NCBI RefSeq assembly: GCF_963678975.1
Contig: NC_089276.1
Location: 28,822,472 to 28,886,471, forward strand
From: Dysidea avara
Lineage: Eukaryota > Porifera > Demospongiae > Dictyoceratida > Dysideidae
Reading direction: 5' to 3'
Length of the DNA stretch: 64,000 nucleotides
In this document: positions 35,069-50,000 of the stretch, one piece after another
Layout of the letters: the number at the start of each line of letters is the position of its first letter
Numbering within the stretch: the first letter of the stretch is position 1
Made by a program: the position numbers and the translations under genes
The notes under the pieces: model-generated
What the model saw: only the letters and a program-made list of their open reading frames with translations
What the model was told of the DNA's origin: nothing
Database searches by the model: none

Positions 35069-38000
35069 GCAGCTCAAGACCAACTCTTAGGAAGCTGCTA
35101 AATACTAGGGTCATTGCTAATGCTAGTTCCAGATGGCATCAATTGGGAATACAGCTAATAGATGATGATCAGGTGGCGCAGCTTGAAAACATCAAAGAAA
35201 ACAATGCTGATGTGACAGAACGGTGTACAGCACTTTTCAAATACTGGCTGAGGATGTATCCCAATGCCAGTTGGTATGAACTAGTAGCAGCAATGAGGGC
35301 ACCAGGTGTTGAACTGAACAAATTGGCTGTTGCTGTGGAAGAAAATTTCACTGGTTAGTTGAGATGTATTGACACACTACAAACATGCACATACACTATA
35401 TCAGTAGTACCGTTTAGTAGGGATCCACCGATACCAGCTGAATCGATACTGATACATTTTTGGTGGAAACTGGCCAATACCCGGCAGATATCAATACTTT
35501 GCCATAGAGGGCTGGCATTATTTAAAAGAAATACCAGTAGCTATCCCTACTTCCGTTCAATAAACCAAATTACTTTAAATATGCCTGCTAATGTCTTATG
35601 TATAAGTAATAGTTGTAACACAGGGATGAGGGCTTTGCTTGATATGTATGCTGACTGCCTGAGGGCATACATATCAGGCAAAGCCCGAATGCCACGTATT
35701 GCAGCTAATATGTAATGCTTCTTAGACTATCCTGTACAGAGCAATAAATCACCCAAATCAATATGAGTGCAGCCACTGGATGTATCATACAGTACAGTAG
35801 TACTGTATATTAGGGATCATGGAGATTTGAGTTTTCCTAGCCAAAAAATCACCCAAAAACCAGCTTCACAACTCCACCCTGGCACCTTGGCAGTATTGGT
35901 TAGGTATAACCAAGCCCAAAAGTTCCTTCAGTATGATCCTAAAGGCTTCCAATAAATTGTTACAAAATTGAAAAAAAAATTATTTAATGGAATTTTCTAC
36001 TGACTACATGTAACTGCCTGCCTGCCTGATGCCTTCAGGCAAGCGCAACTCGATAACGGCTAAGGCTATGGGCTTGATTTTTCACTGTTTGACGTGCCTT
36101 TTGGAATACCGCAGTACGTGCTATGCGTGCATAATGGACTTACCTTTTTCCTTCTTTGTGTCCCATTTCTGTTTGCTGACAACCCATGGTGTTGATTTGC
36201 GGTAGTGCGATGCATGGCTTCTCTACAGTACGTTTGTAAACGGGAATCGTCTGTATTTTCTGTGGTAACTGGACTGATTGCATAGATGATTCTAACACTG
36301 TTCTTCGCTTGTAACGGTTTGAACATAACTGAAAGTGAAGCGTAATGGCTGTTACACTTTCGAGACAGTAATTGATAGTTGGGGGTGCGCGTGAATTGTC
36401 GTATTTCGTGGTGTCTGGAATTGTTGCAGAGGCACTTCTTCTACTGTTTTTCATCTGTATCACTGTGTAAGAGGCCGAACATAACTAAAAGCGAAGCGTA
36501 ATGGCCACTGCACTTTCAAAGCAGTATTACATAGCTGGGGCACACGTTCAGATGAAAACATTTATTCTGGCAACCATCCTTTCTTTTGATGCGGTATGTG
36601 TGGGTTCATCAGTCATAATAATGTTACAAAAAAGTAAACAAACAAGTTTAAGGAAAATGTTCACTAGTATATCTGCAGGTGTAGGCGACCTCCCTTGTTT
36701 CCCTACTTTTTTTTCTATGATCCCTAATCAAACTTAAAATTTTTAATTTTTCCTTAAACTTGTTTGTTTACTTTTTTTGTAACATTATTATGACTGATGA
36801 ACCCACACGTAGCGCATCAAAAGAAAGGATGGTTGCCAGAATAAATGAAATGTTCACTAGTATTATCTGCAGGTGTAGGCAACCTCCCTTGTTTCCCTAC
36901 TTTTTTTTTCTATGATCCCTAATCGAACTTAAATTTTTAAATTTTTCCTTAATTATATATGCATAGCAAAAATTTTTGATTATGGGTCAGCAGCTAGTAC
37001 ATTCTGGTTACGTTCAGTTACAATCAATGGACATATCCTAGAGATGTCATGGAGAATTTCGGTTATGTGAGTTTAATGTTTTAATCAGTGCTATTGAATA
37101 ATTTATGGCAAAATTGTGAGGTTCACTAAAGGCCTAGAAAGGTAGGCTTGCTTGTAGAGTGGTTACTCCATGCAAAGTAGTAGCTTCATGATGGGGGGTG
37201 TCCATATATATTCGAAAACAATCGGTGAATAAGCTATAGCACTCATTCTCACCTTAGCCCAATGTTTTTCAACTTGTAGGATGGTGAGGATAACAAAACG
37301 CTCCCCACCTGAGTGGCAAATTCCAAGTTGTGTATCCTAATAACGTGAGTATTGATCGATCCCCACAATCGATTTCGACCTCAACGTCTATATAATCACT
37401 GCCCTGTTGTATATAGCCGGGTCTACATTTCGTATGTAGCTCAGGTGGCTCCTTTGATCTGAAGTGTAAAAGTGTTGAATATACATATATATAAACCACT
37501 TAAGTGTGGGCATTCAAAGGCACTGCTCAGGGTTTAACTCGCATATTGCCTGGGCAATATCACGGGAAAGCGGTTTACCAATGACTTTGATACCTAGCCA
37601 GTTCAAAGAAACAATACCCTTTGATTCATTATATTAAGCGACATAGAGCTTTGTATTGTGGGACTCATTTTTGTAGTGGTTGCTAAGCTGAGTATATTTG
37701 CTAAGATAGACTAGTTGGTTGTTATTAAAGGATAATGAAGGCACAAAATAATTGTTTGAGCAATCGTGGATGCACCCACCGTGTATCAGCCTTTAAACAG
37801 ACCATGGAACAGTAAAGCTACTATTGCTACATTGAAATGGGTTAGAAACTTACAGTCCTAAGTACTTAACTTAATATAATAACTTATTTACTGTCCCAAT
37901 AGTGAAGTTAGTTGGCTTAACTTAGTACAAAAATGATAACAATATAAACTCCATCCCACACTCAAAAGTTTTCTAACATTGCGTGTTGAAGCATTGTTAC

Positions 38001-41000
38001 AGTAATGTATTAAATGATTTATTAATGTATGGACAACGTTTTGATGGCCTTTAGCCCACGCTATTAAAAATAAGTTCTCATTAGTTCTTCACCTATTAGG
38101 TGAGTGTGCCCCAAGTGATATATATCACTTATACCACAGCTGCTTGGGAATTCGCTGACATATACACCCGCAGCCCTCAGGCCTGCAGCCCTTGGGCTTT
38201 GGGTGTAAATATCAGCAAAATCCCTCGCAGCCGTGGTATAACTATTAAATATATATAATATACTAGGTGAATAAAAATTGGAAATTTTAAAATGGGAATA
38301 GGGATCGCTGAAACAAGCCACCAAACAAGAAGGGATCGCTGGGGTGGTAATGCAAACCACATATCCCTATTTTGACTCTCTGTCATAAATATTTAGTTAC
38401 ATGCTCCCCTGAGTCATTTTAAAATGAGTCAAAATAGGGATTTGTAGTTTGCATTACTACCCCAGTGATCCCTTCTTGTTTGGTGGCTTTTTCAGCGATC
38501 TCTATTCCCATTTTAAAATTTCCAATTTTTATTCATCTAGTTTGTGTACTTTTTATTAACCCAGTAATGGATTTGTTTTACTGATAATGATAATTGTTGT
38601 AGATATACGTAGAGCAGTTTACAATTAGTGGCTGTCAAGTTCAGTGTAAGCTTTGTTGTTATCAGACACACTTGACTGCATTATTAGAGTATTTACCTGA
38701 CTGCTCTTGACTGTGGACAAGACTATATATTACACACAACAGTGAGCAGCTGTTGTCTAACTTGTCTTACTACATGTGTCAGGACTCTAGTCTCTTACTC
38801 ACATTAGCATCCTAATGCAGTGTTCACGAACATACACACACCAAATGGTATGATACTGAGCTATAGCTACCTGTTATAAGACAATTGAAGACATGGAACT
38901 CTGACAAGCATATAATTATAAGTTAAAATAGTCAGTGGCTGTGCATTTATTATTTCAGCCAAGACCGTACACAATAAGAAGAATCATGTACAGATTTTCC
39001 ATGGGTGCATGGACTACAACATTAGCTCACTGGTGCACAGTAGTATAAATGATAATATAATGCTACGTACAATATAGTTTGTGTAGCTAGAGTTTGTTGT
39101 TCATGTGAGTATTGTATTCATTGAGTATACCACAGTGAAGAAATCTATGTTGAAATGTATATGAACGCATGACTTCCCATAAACGTTATGTGTTATTAAC
39201 ACTTTACAGTGACCAGCACTGAAGGTCTGAAGCTAATATGCATGCACACACATCATTCATAACAACAGTCAGGTACTGTGTATAGCTGCAATGTCTATTG
39301 TAAACCATGGGTTATCAACAGCATGAAGCCATGTTGTTTACACAATGTGATCAGACAATTATGGCACTCACAAATATTTTAATTAACGCTAATACCAAGA
39401 GTAAATAATAGTAGGGTATACTGACTCCACCCAACTTTAGGCTTTACTTGGAAAGGAAATATGGTTTATAGAAACTATATTCATAACAATGAATAATCTC
39501 TGGTGTCAGCGCTATCACTTCTTTATGTCTCTGAGAAAGCACTTGTATGGTCACTCGTAGCGAATCGTGACCATGCGCTTACAGGAAGAAGTAGACTATA
39601 CTCACCACGCAGAGACGCTATGCGCGATCTTCTAAGTCTAAGAAGTACTTGATTAACTCTGCAAAAAAACCCAAAGAAGCGTGACAATGGAATCCTGTAA
39701 TTTTATTGTCATACGGCTTCTTTAGTATACGGAGCTGCTGCCAATAATGTAATGGCGAAGAGAACTTAAATTTTCGAGGTGTAGGGTGGTTGGCGATCTG
39801 TGGAATACGGGCTTATTAATAGGTCATGGACACGCGGAAGGACTCAGTAAGCATGGCTATATAGTTTTTAGCGCGAAAAAGTGGATAACGTTTGCTGTAC
39901 ATGAGTGAAACAAAATAATATTATGAATAATAATAATAAGAATAATAAGAATAATATGATAAAATGGCAAATTTCAGTTTTGTCCCAAATACACATACTG
40001 TTTCCTTTTCACTTGATACTTACTAGTGGACCAATACTCATTGCAAATAACCACCAGAGGGTGGTTTTGAGTTGAAGGATGCTTTCCAAGGTAGTTTTTA
40101 GGCGTGCATTCTATTAGAGTTTTTGCAAAAAACATGGGCGATCCCTATTATGAACCCACCATCGTGGTTCATGATATATATGTGTGTACAACTTTCACAC
40201 TTAAGATCAAGGAAATCCAGTTCCATATATATCACATATTGCACTAACTAAAACTGTTAACGAGATAATTGCACTGCCTTAAGGAGATATTGGTAGCAGT
40301 GCATATATCTTGTTACACACTACCTTAACAAGATATGTACCACTCTGCGTGGGCAGTTCAAAGGCACCGCCAGTGCCATAATTTGTATATTGCACTGCTG
40401 CAGACCGCAGCGAGTGCATTATAACTTATAACGCACTGGTTATGGTTTTGTAGACCACACCACGAGTGCATTATAAGTTATAATGCACCGACCGCAGTCA
40501 ATAGACAGATATTGCACTGGCTGCGGTTTTGTGCAGCATAGCACAAGTGCCGGTGGCGAAGACCACTACAACACCTCACCTAATAGGTGGAAAGACACTT
40601 CACAGATCACTCGAATTCTTTTATAGCCTGACATGTAAAGGTCGATTGTGGGCCATAACGTCACCAATACGTATAATGTTTACAAGCAGCCAATGGCGAT
40701 CGAAAAAGCCAACACGGGTGGCCACAACTCTAGTCTACATATATATAAACGTACTTATACACCTTACTAGTCTGGTGCCATCTTAGCCCAGATTAAACTG
40801 TAGTCCACTTCGACAATGACTCAATAAAACAAATATATTCTAAATAATACTAACCTTTACGTTCGATTGTGGTAACCAGTTTTGTCATGCCACCAGATTC
40901 GAGTTTAGCCAGTGTGAATAGTAAGAATTAGACTAGTATCGTTAAGTAGTTAGGTTTTGTTTACTTAAACCATCTATTTAGCTGCTTTTTTTCGCTCGAG

Positions 41001-44000
41001 AGAATCACTATGGCGATTAGTCTGGCGCTTAGTCTATATGGCGATTGAATGATCACACTGGCATGCTGAGCACTACATGATGAGAGTCAAACAGCGAATG
41101 CAGGTTAGTGATATAACGCATAGCGTACTAGCTTTCGATATCTCAGGTGGCTGCAGGGGGAACGTCATCGCAACGTCCGGCTTGGTTACCCACAATCGAT
41201 GTTAGAAACCTGGCCTTTATAAGTGTTACAGCTGTCTTGTGAGACTCTCCCCACCTATTAGGTGAGTGGTACATAACAGTTATACAACATGCACTTGTGC
41301 TCTGCCTGTATAAACGCACTTGCCTTCAGGCCTAACGGCCCTCAGGCTCGTGCGTTTATATCAGGCAGAGCACTCGTGGCCGTTGTATAACTATATAATA
41401 CGCACAGCTACCAGTGTGTATATCTTGTTAAGGCAGTGCGTATATCTTGTTAACTCGAGCCATTGGACACTTAATAAGAGTGCACACTATATCCAGAAAT
41501 CAATAGATTCCTTTGATGTTATACTGTTATCTCTATAGGGAATCAAACAAGCTGTGATTGTGATTTTAATACATCAACTGTAGTTTGTTTTGTACTTTTG
41601 TAAATGTAGTAATTAAAGAAACATAATTAACACTAGTCTCTTAAAATTAATATATTAGCAAAAGTAAAATCAAACTACTGTTTGATGTATTAAAATTGAA
41701 TCCCACAACGACAGCTTGTTTGGCAAAGTTCAATCCTACAATCACAACTTACTTGGTTCCCTATATAAGAGAAGGGTATAGCAACTAAAGAATTTGCCAA
41801 TTAGGTAAGTCTGCATGCTAAAGTAGAACATATTAGTTATACCAAGGGCACTATGCTTTGCCTGTATATTTGCACTTGCCTTCAGGCACGTGCATATATA
41901 GTGCGTGTATAACTGGCAAAGCACTTGTTATATAACAGGCAAAGCACTTGTGCCCGTGGTATAACTATTACACACAAGTTTAAGGAAAAATTTGGAATTT
42001 TAAGTTTGATTAGGGATCATACAGTAGAAAAAAAGTAGGGAAACAAGGGAGGTCACCTAAATTTGCAGATATGCTAGTGAACATTTAATCTCTAATTCAG
42101 TCTTGATCTTGGGGTATAGACTGAATGAGGGATTAAATGTTCACTAGTATATCTGCAGGTGTAGGCGACCTCCCTTGTTTCCCTACTTTTGTTTTCTATG
42201 ATACCTAAAATTCCAAAATTTTCCTTAAACTTGTTTGTTTACTTTTTTTGTAACATTATTATGACTAGTGAACCTACGCATACCCCATCAAAAGAAAGGA
42301 TGGCACCACAATTCATGTTTCGTCTGAACACGAGCCCCAGCTATCAAACACTGCTTCGAAAGTGCAGTGGCCATTACGCTTCGCTTTCAGCTGTGTTCAG
42401 CCCATTACACAGCGTTACAAATGAAGGACAGTATTAGAACCATCTCTGCAATCAATCCAGTTACCACAGAAAATACAGGCGATTCTGTCTACAAATGTAG
42501 CCATGCAACTTGCTACTGTGAATCGACACATTGGGCTGTCAGCAAAAGGAAATGGGACACAAAAGGAGGACAAAGGTAAGTCCATGATGCATGCATTGTA
42601 TGTAATGCGGTATGCCTAAAGGCATGTATCGGGATGAAGCGACGTCAAACAGTGAAAAAATCAAGCCCGTAGCCGTAGCCATTATCAAGTTATGTTTGCC
42701 TGAAGGCATCAGGCAGGCAGTTAGTCAGTAGAAAATTACATTGAATAATTTTTTTTTAATTTTGTAACAATTTATTGGAAGCCTTTAGGATTGTAATGAA
42801 CACACTTTTGGGGTTGGTTATGCCTAACCAAGGTGCCAGGATGGAGTTGTGAAGCTGGTTTTTGGGTAAATTTTTTGGCTAAGGAAATCCAAATTTCCAT
42901 GATTCCTAACTATACAGTACGGTATCACTGCTTGTTGGTTTTGTTACCATCATGCATTGAATCATGACAATCATGCATGGCTTTGATGAATCTTGTTTTG
43001 TGGCTTACTGCCCATTAAACTGTACTAACAATATAATACAAAGTATTGGTTATGGTATCCGTCACTTAAACCATAACCAATACTGATCTGATATCTACTG
43101 TTTAGTAGGGTCCCCCCCTAAAGTGACACAAATACCACTAAACATGCTATGTCTAAAAACCATCATAGAAATATCATAAGCAAAGAAAGTCATCTTTATG
43201 GATAAGTCTTATACCATTCAACATCAAATACAGCATTAAAAGCAAGAAAACACCTGCAGGTGACCGGATCTACTGTAAGATTTTAAAAATCATCCAAAGT
43301 GATATTTTGGTCTGCCTGCTCCAATACATGTCGTGGCTACTAATTGAAACTATTGGGGTTTTAGTCATCTAGTGTTTCACACATGGTTGGCAGGGTGTGG
43401 TGACTGCACAACATCAAAATACAGAAGTATGATGCTATAATTGGAGGACAAAATGTGTGCTTCTATACTATGAGGCAGAGTACTTGGCTTGCTTAGTTTT
43501 CAACTTTGGTCTGCTTGTTTGTTACACAGCCCTACAAAAATAGCTATTCACAACTACAAATTTGTGAATATTCTTTGATGAGCCAAATAATTATCATAGA
43601 CAAGAAATTTGCAAAAAAGACGATAGCTACATATGTGCAATAGTACACATGTATCTTTAAGTGTCTTACCATTAATACATTAAATAATAGTGTTATGATA
43701 AGCAGTGCCATGAATACTATGGAAAATAAATCATGACACACATAGCTGATAGCTTTTTATATAGCACAAGCTAGGTAGTGTTAATTATTCATGGAACATT
43801 TCTTAGCAGATAGGAGCCCAGTATATAAACAATGTTAGTACACAGAGTGTAAGAAGCATGGGTGCAAGAAGATCCCACCAAAATTTATCTGTGCTTGCCA
43901 TAATTAACTTAAATCATGTGATTAGACAATATGCATCATTGGACAATGATGATTCTCCTGTTGCAACCCGCTGCATGTGGTAATAATAGTGGTGTGATTA

Positions 44001-47000
44001 ATTATTATGAAGTGTAGAAAATTATGGATTCACAGTAATGTGGAGTCTAACATGATGTCAAGTGTCTCTCACATGCATGCAGAGATGATTAGGATTTGAG
44101 TTCGGACTCCCATTTTAGTTACGGTATGACACTTTTGAAGGAGATGTAGCAAGCACCACTAGTAGCAGCATTAATGTGGATAATAGCATTTGTACTGCTA
44201 GCAATGTTGTGGTAAGAGCTTTCAATTAAGTACATATATGTTAGGTGTAGCAATTTTAGAATTTCAATCAGTTTTTTTTTGGTTTTGTCAGTGTCAAGGA
44301 GTTAAGAATACCCCAGTATGACCCAGAAGTTCATCTCTCCCTTACTGATGTCACCTTAGATAGTCACCATTTGCAATCAAAGGTTTGATTGGTCATCGAA
44401 CAATCTAATTTTTTTTAAAATTCACCATTTGTGCCTAGCTAGGTAAAATTGTGTCAAGTCAAAGCCTTGCTATCACATTTGGCAGTACGTTGCCCCACTA
44501 TAGGCATCCAAGTAAGAAACAAAACTTTCTCTCACAGAATAACTTCAGACCTCTTCTCTCAAGCAATCAGGGTTAGATAATACCACATATAATGTACACA
44601 GCTTCTGTAGAGCAACAAAACCAGTGAAAGAGGCCGGCATAACAGATACTGATATAAAGATGATGGGAAATGGAGAAGTAATGCTTATCAGCTCTACATT
44701 TGTAAACTGCTAAAGTCATCAGCAAAACTGCCACACAGATTTGTCCCCTATTCTTCACACCAGTGATTATCCACATACACATGCTTACATTGTACACCTT
44801 TTCATTGTATAGTGTATACACTTGACAAATTTAGTAGTGTGCCACAGGCAGGTATATCAGCATTGAAACCAGGTCGGGTCATCTGGGTCATGTTTTGTCC
44901 AGGTAAACCAGGTCAGACCCGGATATAAAATTATCCGGGTCTGACCCGGATTTCGCATTTGATCACATGCGTGTTAATGTAACGTTCCTAATAATTATAA
45001 CGTTTTGCCTCGTGCTTTGCAGTGATATGGAAAGTGACAATTTAATTGTGACCCAGTCTGACAAAACCGGGCTTATCGCCTATTTAAAAGTATCGAGAAA
45101 TGCCGGTTTTAAGTATTTAGTGTGTTGTAGCTTGCCAATGGTTGAAGCTATGTGTACCAAATTTTCAGACGTTTTACACCAATTCCTTACCTTCCAGAGC
45201 ATCCACAGTGCAAGTAGCCAACAACTAAGTTTCCCGCCATTTTAGATAGTTTTTAAACCGAGGTTGACTGTATCAGTCGGGGGGCCCTGGAAGGCGGGAA
45301 AGATGGTGTTCAAAAATTGAAAAGGAAGGTCAAGGGATGAATTAGGCAAAGTTTTGAGCCATTGAGGTTTCACAACTGGCTAAGATGAAAGGAAATTCAC
45401 AGCAGAGGTACTTAATCAATACCACAGAGCTGTATAGCCACATACAGTCATTCCCAGGCTGACCAGAGCTCCATTAATTAAGGCCCCACACCACACGTAC
45501 GGATCGCCACTGGGCTTGGGAAAAGCAGCCAGCAAAACCAGACCACTCAAGTCTAGCTGATTTTAAATGTGGGATTAGATAGTTTATTCATGTAGCTGTG
45601 TGTCCTGGGTGAAAAATGGAATCTGCTGACATGGGCGATAAGACCGGTTTTCTCAGACTGGGTCACAATTGTGCTTGATGGTGACAATGAAGACTAGCAG
45701 CAGTATTAGCAATGCTGTCAGCAGTTCCAAATGTAGTAGTAGCTCCAGCAAAAGTAGTAAAGCAACTAATAGGCCTTGTTTTAAAACATTGGATAGCTTT
45801 TTTATGCGCTCAGGAAAGAAACTTGGGGAGGTAACAAGGAAGGAAATTCGTGAGAAGACTGCTACTCTTGTTGCTGCTGCACACTTACCTTACAACTTTG
45901 TAGAAGAAGAAGCTTTAAAGGATTTTGCCCAATTTTATTATAGAGTTGGGTGCATCTCATGGCTGTGTACCGACTTCTGAGTTTATAGTTGGATGGCTTA
46001 TGGTGCATAAAGATATTGTTAACAAGCTATCCCAAATACAGGACACCATGAAGAGTAGCTTACAAAAGTCTGCTGAGCAAGGTACGGTTTCTGCTGTGAC
46101 AGATTTGTGGTCCGATAATGTTGTGTCACTCTCCTACTTCAATGTTACCTTTTTTGGGTGGAGGAATCAGGTCCTGACAACAGAATATGGTCCTTCAAGC
46201 ATGCTATGTACGCATGCAATTTTTTTCTGAGAATAAGACTGCAGACCACATTCAAGTTGTACTGGATCAGGTTTTGGATGACACAAGCCTTAATTCAGAA
46301 ATACCCAATGCGCAGCAGACAAAGGGTCAAATATGGTGGCTACCACAAAATCTAAGTGCCATGTTAATTGTGCATGTCACCGTTTGTCAACATCAATAAA
46401 CACTGCATGGAATGCATCATGTGCAGAGAGTCAAGAGCTAAAAGAGCTTGATGATTGTGCAAATAGTCTGGTAAAATTTGTAAAAAAATCTGGTGGAATC
46501 CAGTACAACGCTGAAGGCTGGTGGTAAAACAAGATCTTGGTGTGGTTTGATTAATAAATTCCGCTCTGTATCTAAAAGTTATGAGGCTATAAAACCACTG
46601 TTAAGGGATAAAAGACATGAAGACCTGGTAGCTGCAATATAAAAAATGCTACTTGAAGAAGTGCTACAAATTTTAGAAAAGGCTGAAGGTATTTTTGACA
46701 TTCCGGAATATTCTTTTGTACCCACTCTCCAGTTTGTTTTGCCTGCATTTTATAAACTGCAGAATTTTTGGTGCAATTTATCTGCTTCAGACACTGCAGC
46801 AGGATGTATTTTGAAGAGAAACTTGGTATCAGCATTAGATACTAAGATGTGGGAGGATATAATTGCTTTGCACGTTGCTACCTCCTATCTAGACCCCTCT
46901 CTTAAAGAGTTTTCATTTGTGAGGGATGAAGAGGAGTGATGCAGTTTATCAGAACATGCAGCTGGTATTGTTAAAGAAAATACCATGGCCATTGCAAAAG

Positions 47001-50000
47001 AGCATGTTTACCCACCAAAAGAGCCTGAAGATAGTGATGTTGATGCACTTAAGGAGAAAATAGAAGCAGTAGCTAAATAGAGATTAAAGCATCACTCAAT
47101 GGCTGAATTTAGAAATGCTGCTGGTGATAAACCAAGAAAAAAGTCCAGCAAGATTACAGTAGAAGTAAATGAAGAGCTTTGTCGCTATGACTCAATTACT
47201 GGTGTCAATTTGACACAGGCTTATGCTGTTCGGAGCATATTTGTTCTATTGCTGTGGTGGGTCGAACAAAGGTATAGTTTTCCTGTTTTAAGTTGTCTAG
47301 CTAGGCAGCTTTTAGATATACCAGCAGCTAGTGCAGAATCTGAAAGACATTTTAGTGGCGCTGGAGGAATTGCGTGTAAGGACAGAAATAGACTGAAGGA
47401 TGATGCAGTTGAGTCATTGGTTTTCTTGCCTCACACAACTACAATCAGGGTTGAAACCAAGTGATGCATAAGTTCAGTTTTATTGAATATCTGAGCCTGA
47501 CCTGGATTGGAACACATGTAACACAAATTAATTAGACAATGTGGAAATATAATTGCACTAGTGAAAAGAGTATACATCCACAGTGAGTAGCATTACAGTC
47601 GTTCATCAAGCAGTATCAATGTGCCCAATTTCCCCCAAATTAAAGATTCTGTAACTGCTGGGTGTATCCATAATGCATGTGCAATTATGTAAAGTAAAAC
47701 TAGCACACAATGTGTAGCAATTGCATATTCCTCAGCAATAACTACTGTAGTATACTGTCATTACAACTATGGAGTTGCAAACACACTGCTCGACAGCATG
47801 TAGCAGAAAAAATACATAAAAAATACAGTATACGGAAACACATACGTGTACGTAACACTGCGGTATACACAGTGGCAGCAACTGTACAACATTGGCAATG
47901 GTATGCAGCAACACAGAACACTGGCATACAAAGTGACAGCAATTGTACAACATGAGCAACTGTACAGCATACGGCAACACATAACACTGTGGCATACACA
48001 GTGGCAGTAACTACACAACATGAGCAACTGTACGACATGTGGCAACCCAGAACACTGGCATTCACAATGGCAGCAACTGTACAGCATGCGGCACACTGTG
48101 GCAGGAACTGTACAACATGAAGCAACTGTATGGCATGCAGCAACAGTGGCGGATCTAGGATTTTTAAAAGGGGGTTTCTGAAAGTTGGTATAGCTGAATA
48201 AGACATCTGATGACATTTCTCCGGAAAATTAGAAGCTCTGAGATCAGATTTAGGTTATTTTTAGTTACCAATTACAATAAATCCAATGCCTTAAACTGTA
48301 AATACTATAGCTAAATATAGGGCAAATATGGTGACTACAAGCTGTAGCTTTGATTGCTCTATTAGAGTAGTTACATGACTGCTCTATTAGAGTATCTCGA
48401 TCGTTTTTAATGCAGTGGGAGATGAAAAGCGAAGTGTTGCTGAGGGTTTAATAGCTATAAATGGTGTTAGTTAAGTGAAACTGCATGCATGCTACTGAAA
48501 TACAGCGGTATATAATTGTTTGCTTTGTCAAATTGTCAGTACAACAATGTTTATGTATTTATACTGCCACTGAACTAAATTTAAAAGGGGGTTTCTGTCG
48601 AAACCCCCAGAAACCCATCTAGATCCGCCACTGAGCAACACGGTGGTGATGGCAACACATAACATTGTGACATAAGCAGTGGCAACAGCTATACAGCACG
48701 AGACAGCACAGAACACTGGCATACAAAATGGTAGCAACTGTACAACATGAAGAAAAGTGTATGGCATGCCGCAATCCAGAACAGCATTGTAAGTGGGTCA
48801 GTACTGTTGAGCCATTTGACCCACTGACCTGAATAATAATCTGGATGGGACCTGGATCTGACCCGCATGTAACCCCGTTTAATTAAAATAGAGGCGTGCC
48901 CCAAGAGCTAGATTAAAAGTCCACAAGTTCCACTAGTCAGCCCTACATTTTTACACTACAAAAAATTGTCTGCAAGAAGTGAGTAGCGATGTATTATCAA
49001 GTGGGTGTGGCTCCATGTACATATTATCAAGTGGGGTTGGCTCCACGTAAGTTTACATACAGCTACAGAAATTTTAGAAGTTAGTTACCTACATTTCAAG
49101 TAGCAACACAGATCTGGTGTTGCATGCATGCATGCCCACAGAGCACAGCTGGTACAATTCCGATAAGTGGGCGTGGCTCTATATACCCCACACAGACAGC
49201 AAAGCATATTCCTGAATGGTTGGTGTGGCTCCACGTAAGTTTCTTAAGTGTTTACAACTGCATTTCCATCAATACAATCGAGCTTGTTAACTTCATATAG
49301 TCACACGTGATCTCATCCGGGTCAGACCCAGATATTCAGTGGATAAGACCCACTTGACCCGGACAAAATGTGACCCAAATGACCAGGATAATCCGGATGA
49401 CCCGGCCCACTTACAACGTTGATCCAGAAAACTGGAATATACAATGGCAACATGGACAACTGTATGGCATGTGGCAACACAGAACACTGGCATACAAAAT
49501 GGCATCAACTGCACAACATTGAAGCAGCTGCATGGCAACACATAACACTGTGGCATACAGTGGCAGCAACTGTACAACATGAGGCAACTGTATGGCATGT
49601 GGCAACACATAACACTGTAGCATACACAGTGATAGCAACTGTACAACATGAGGCAACTGTATGGCATGTGGCAACACAGAACACTGGCATACAAAATGGC
49701 ATCAACTGTACAACATTGAAGCAGCTGCATGGCAACACATAACACTGTGGCATACACAGTGATAGCAACTGTACAACATGAGGCAACTGTATGGCATGTG
49801 GCAACACATAACACTGTAGCATACATAGTGGCAGCAACTGTACAACATACTGTACAGCATGTGGCAACACAGAACACTGGCATACAAAATGGCAACAACT
49901 GTTCACTGTACAGCATGCGGCAACACAACACTGTGGCAGCAACTTTACAACATGAGCCACTGTACAGCATGTGGCAACACTTAACACTGTGGCACTTACG

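Noticed and set aside
44512..44537. A 26-nt intron joining further exon-like pieces to 44713
   Set aside because: Shorter than any credible intron here (others are at least 44 nt); the frame reads straight through to a stop at 44577-44579.
47732..48216. Overlapping minus-strand frames of 87-154 codons
   Set aside because: Same satellite artefact, present in all three frames.
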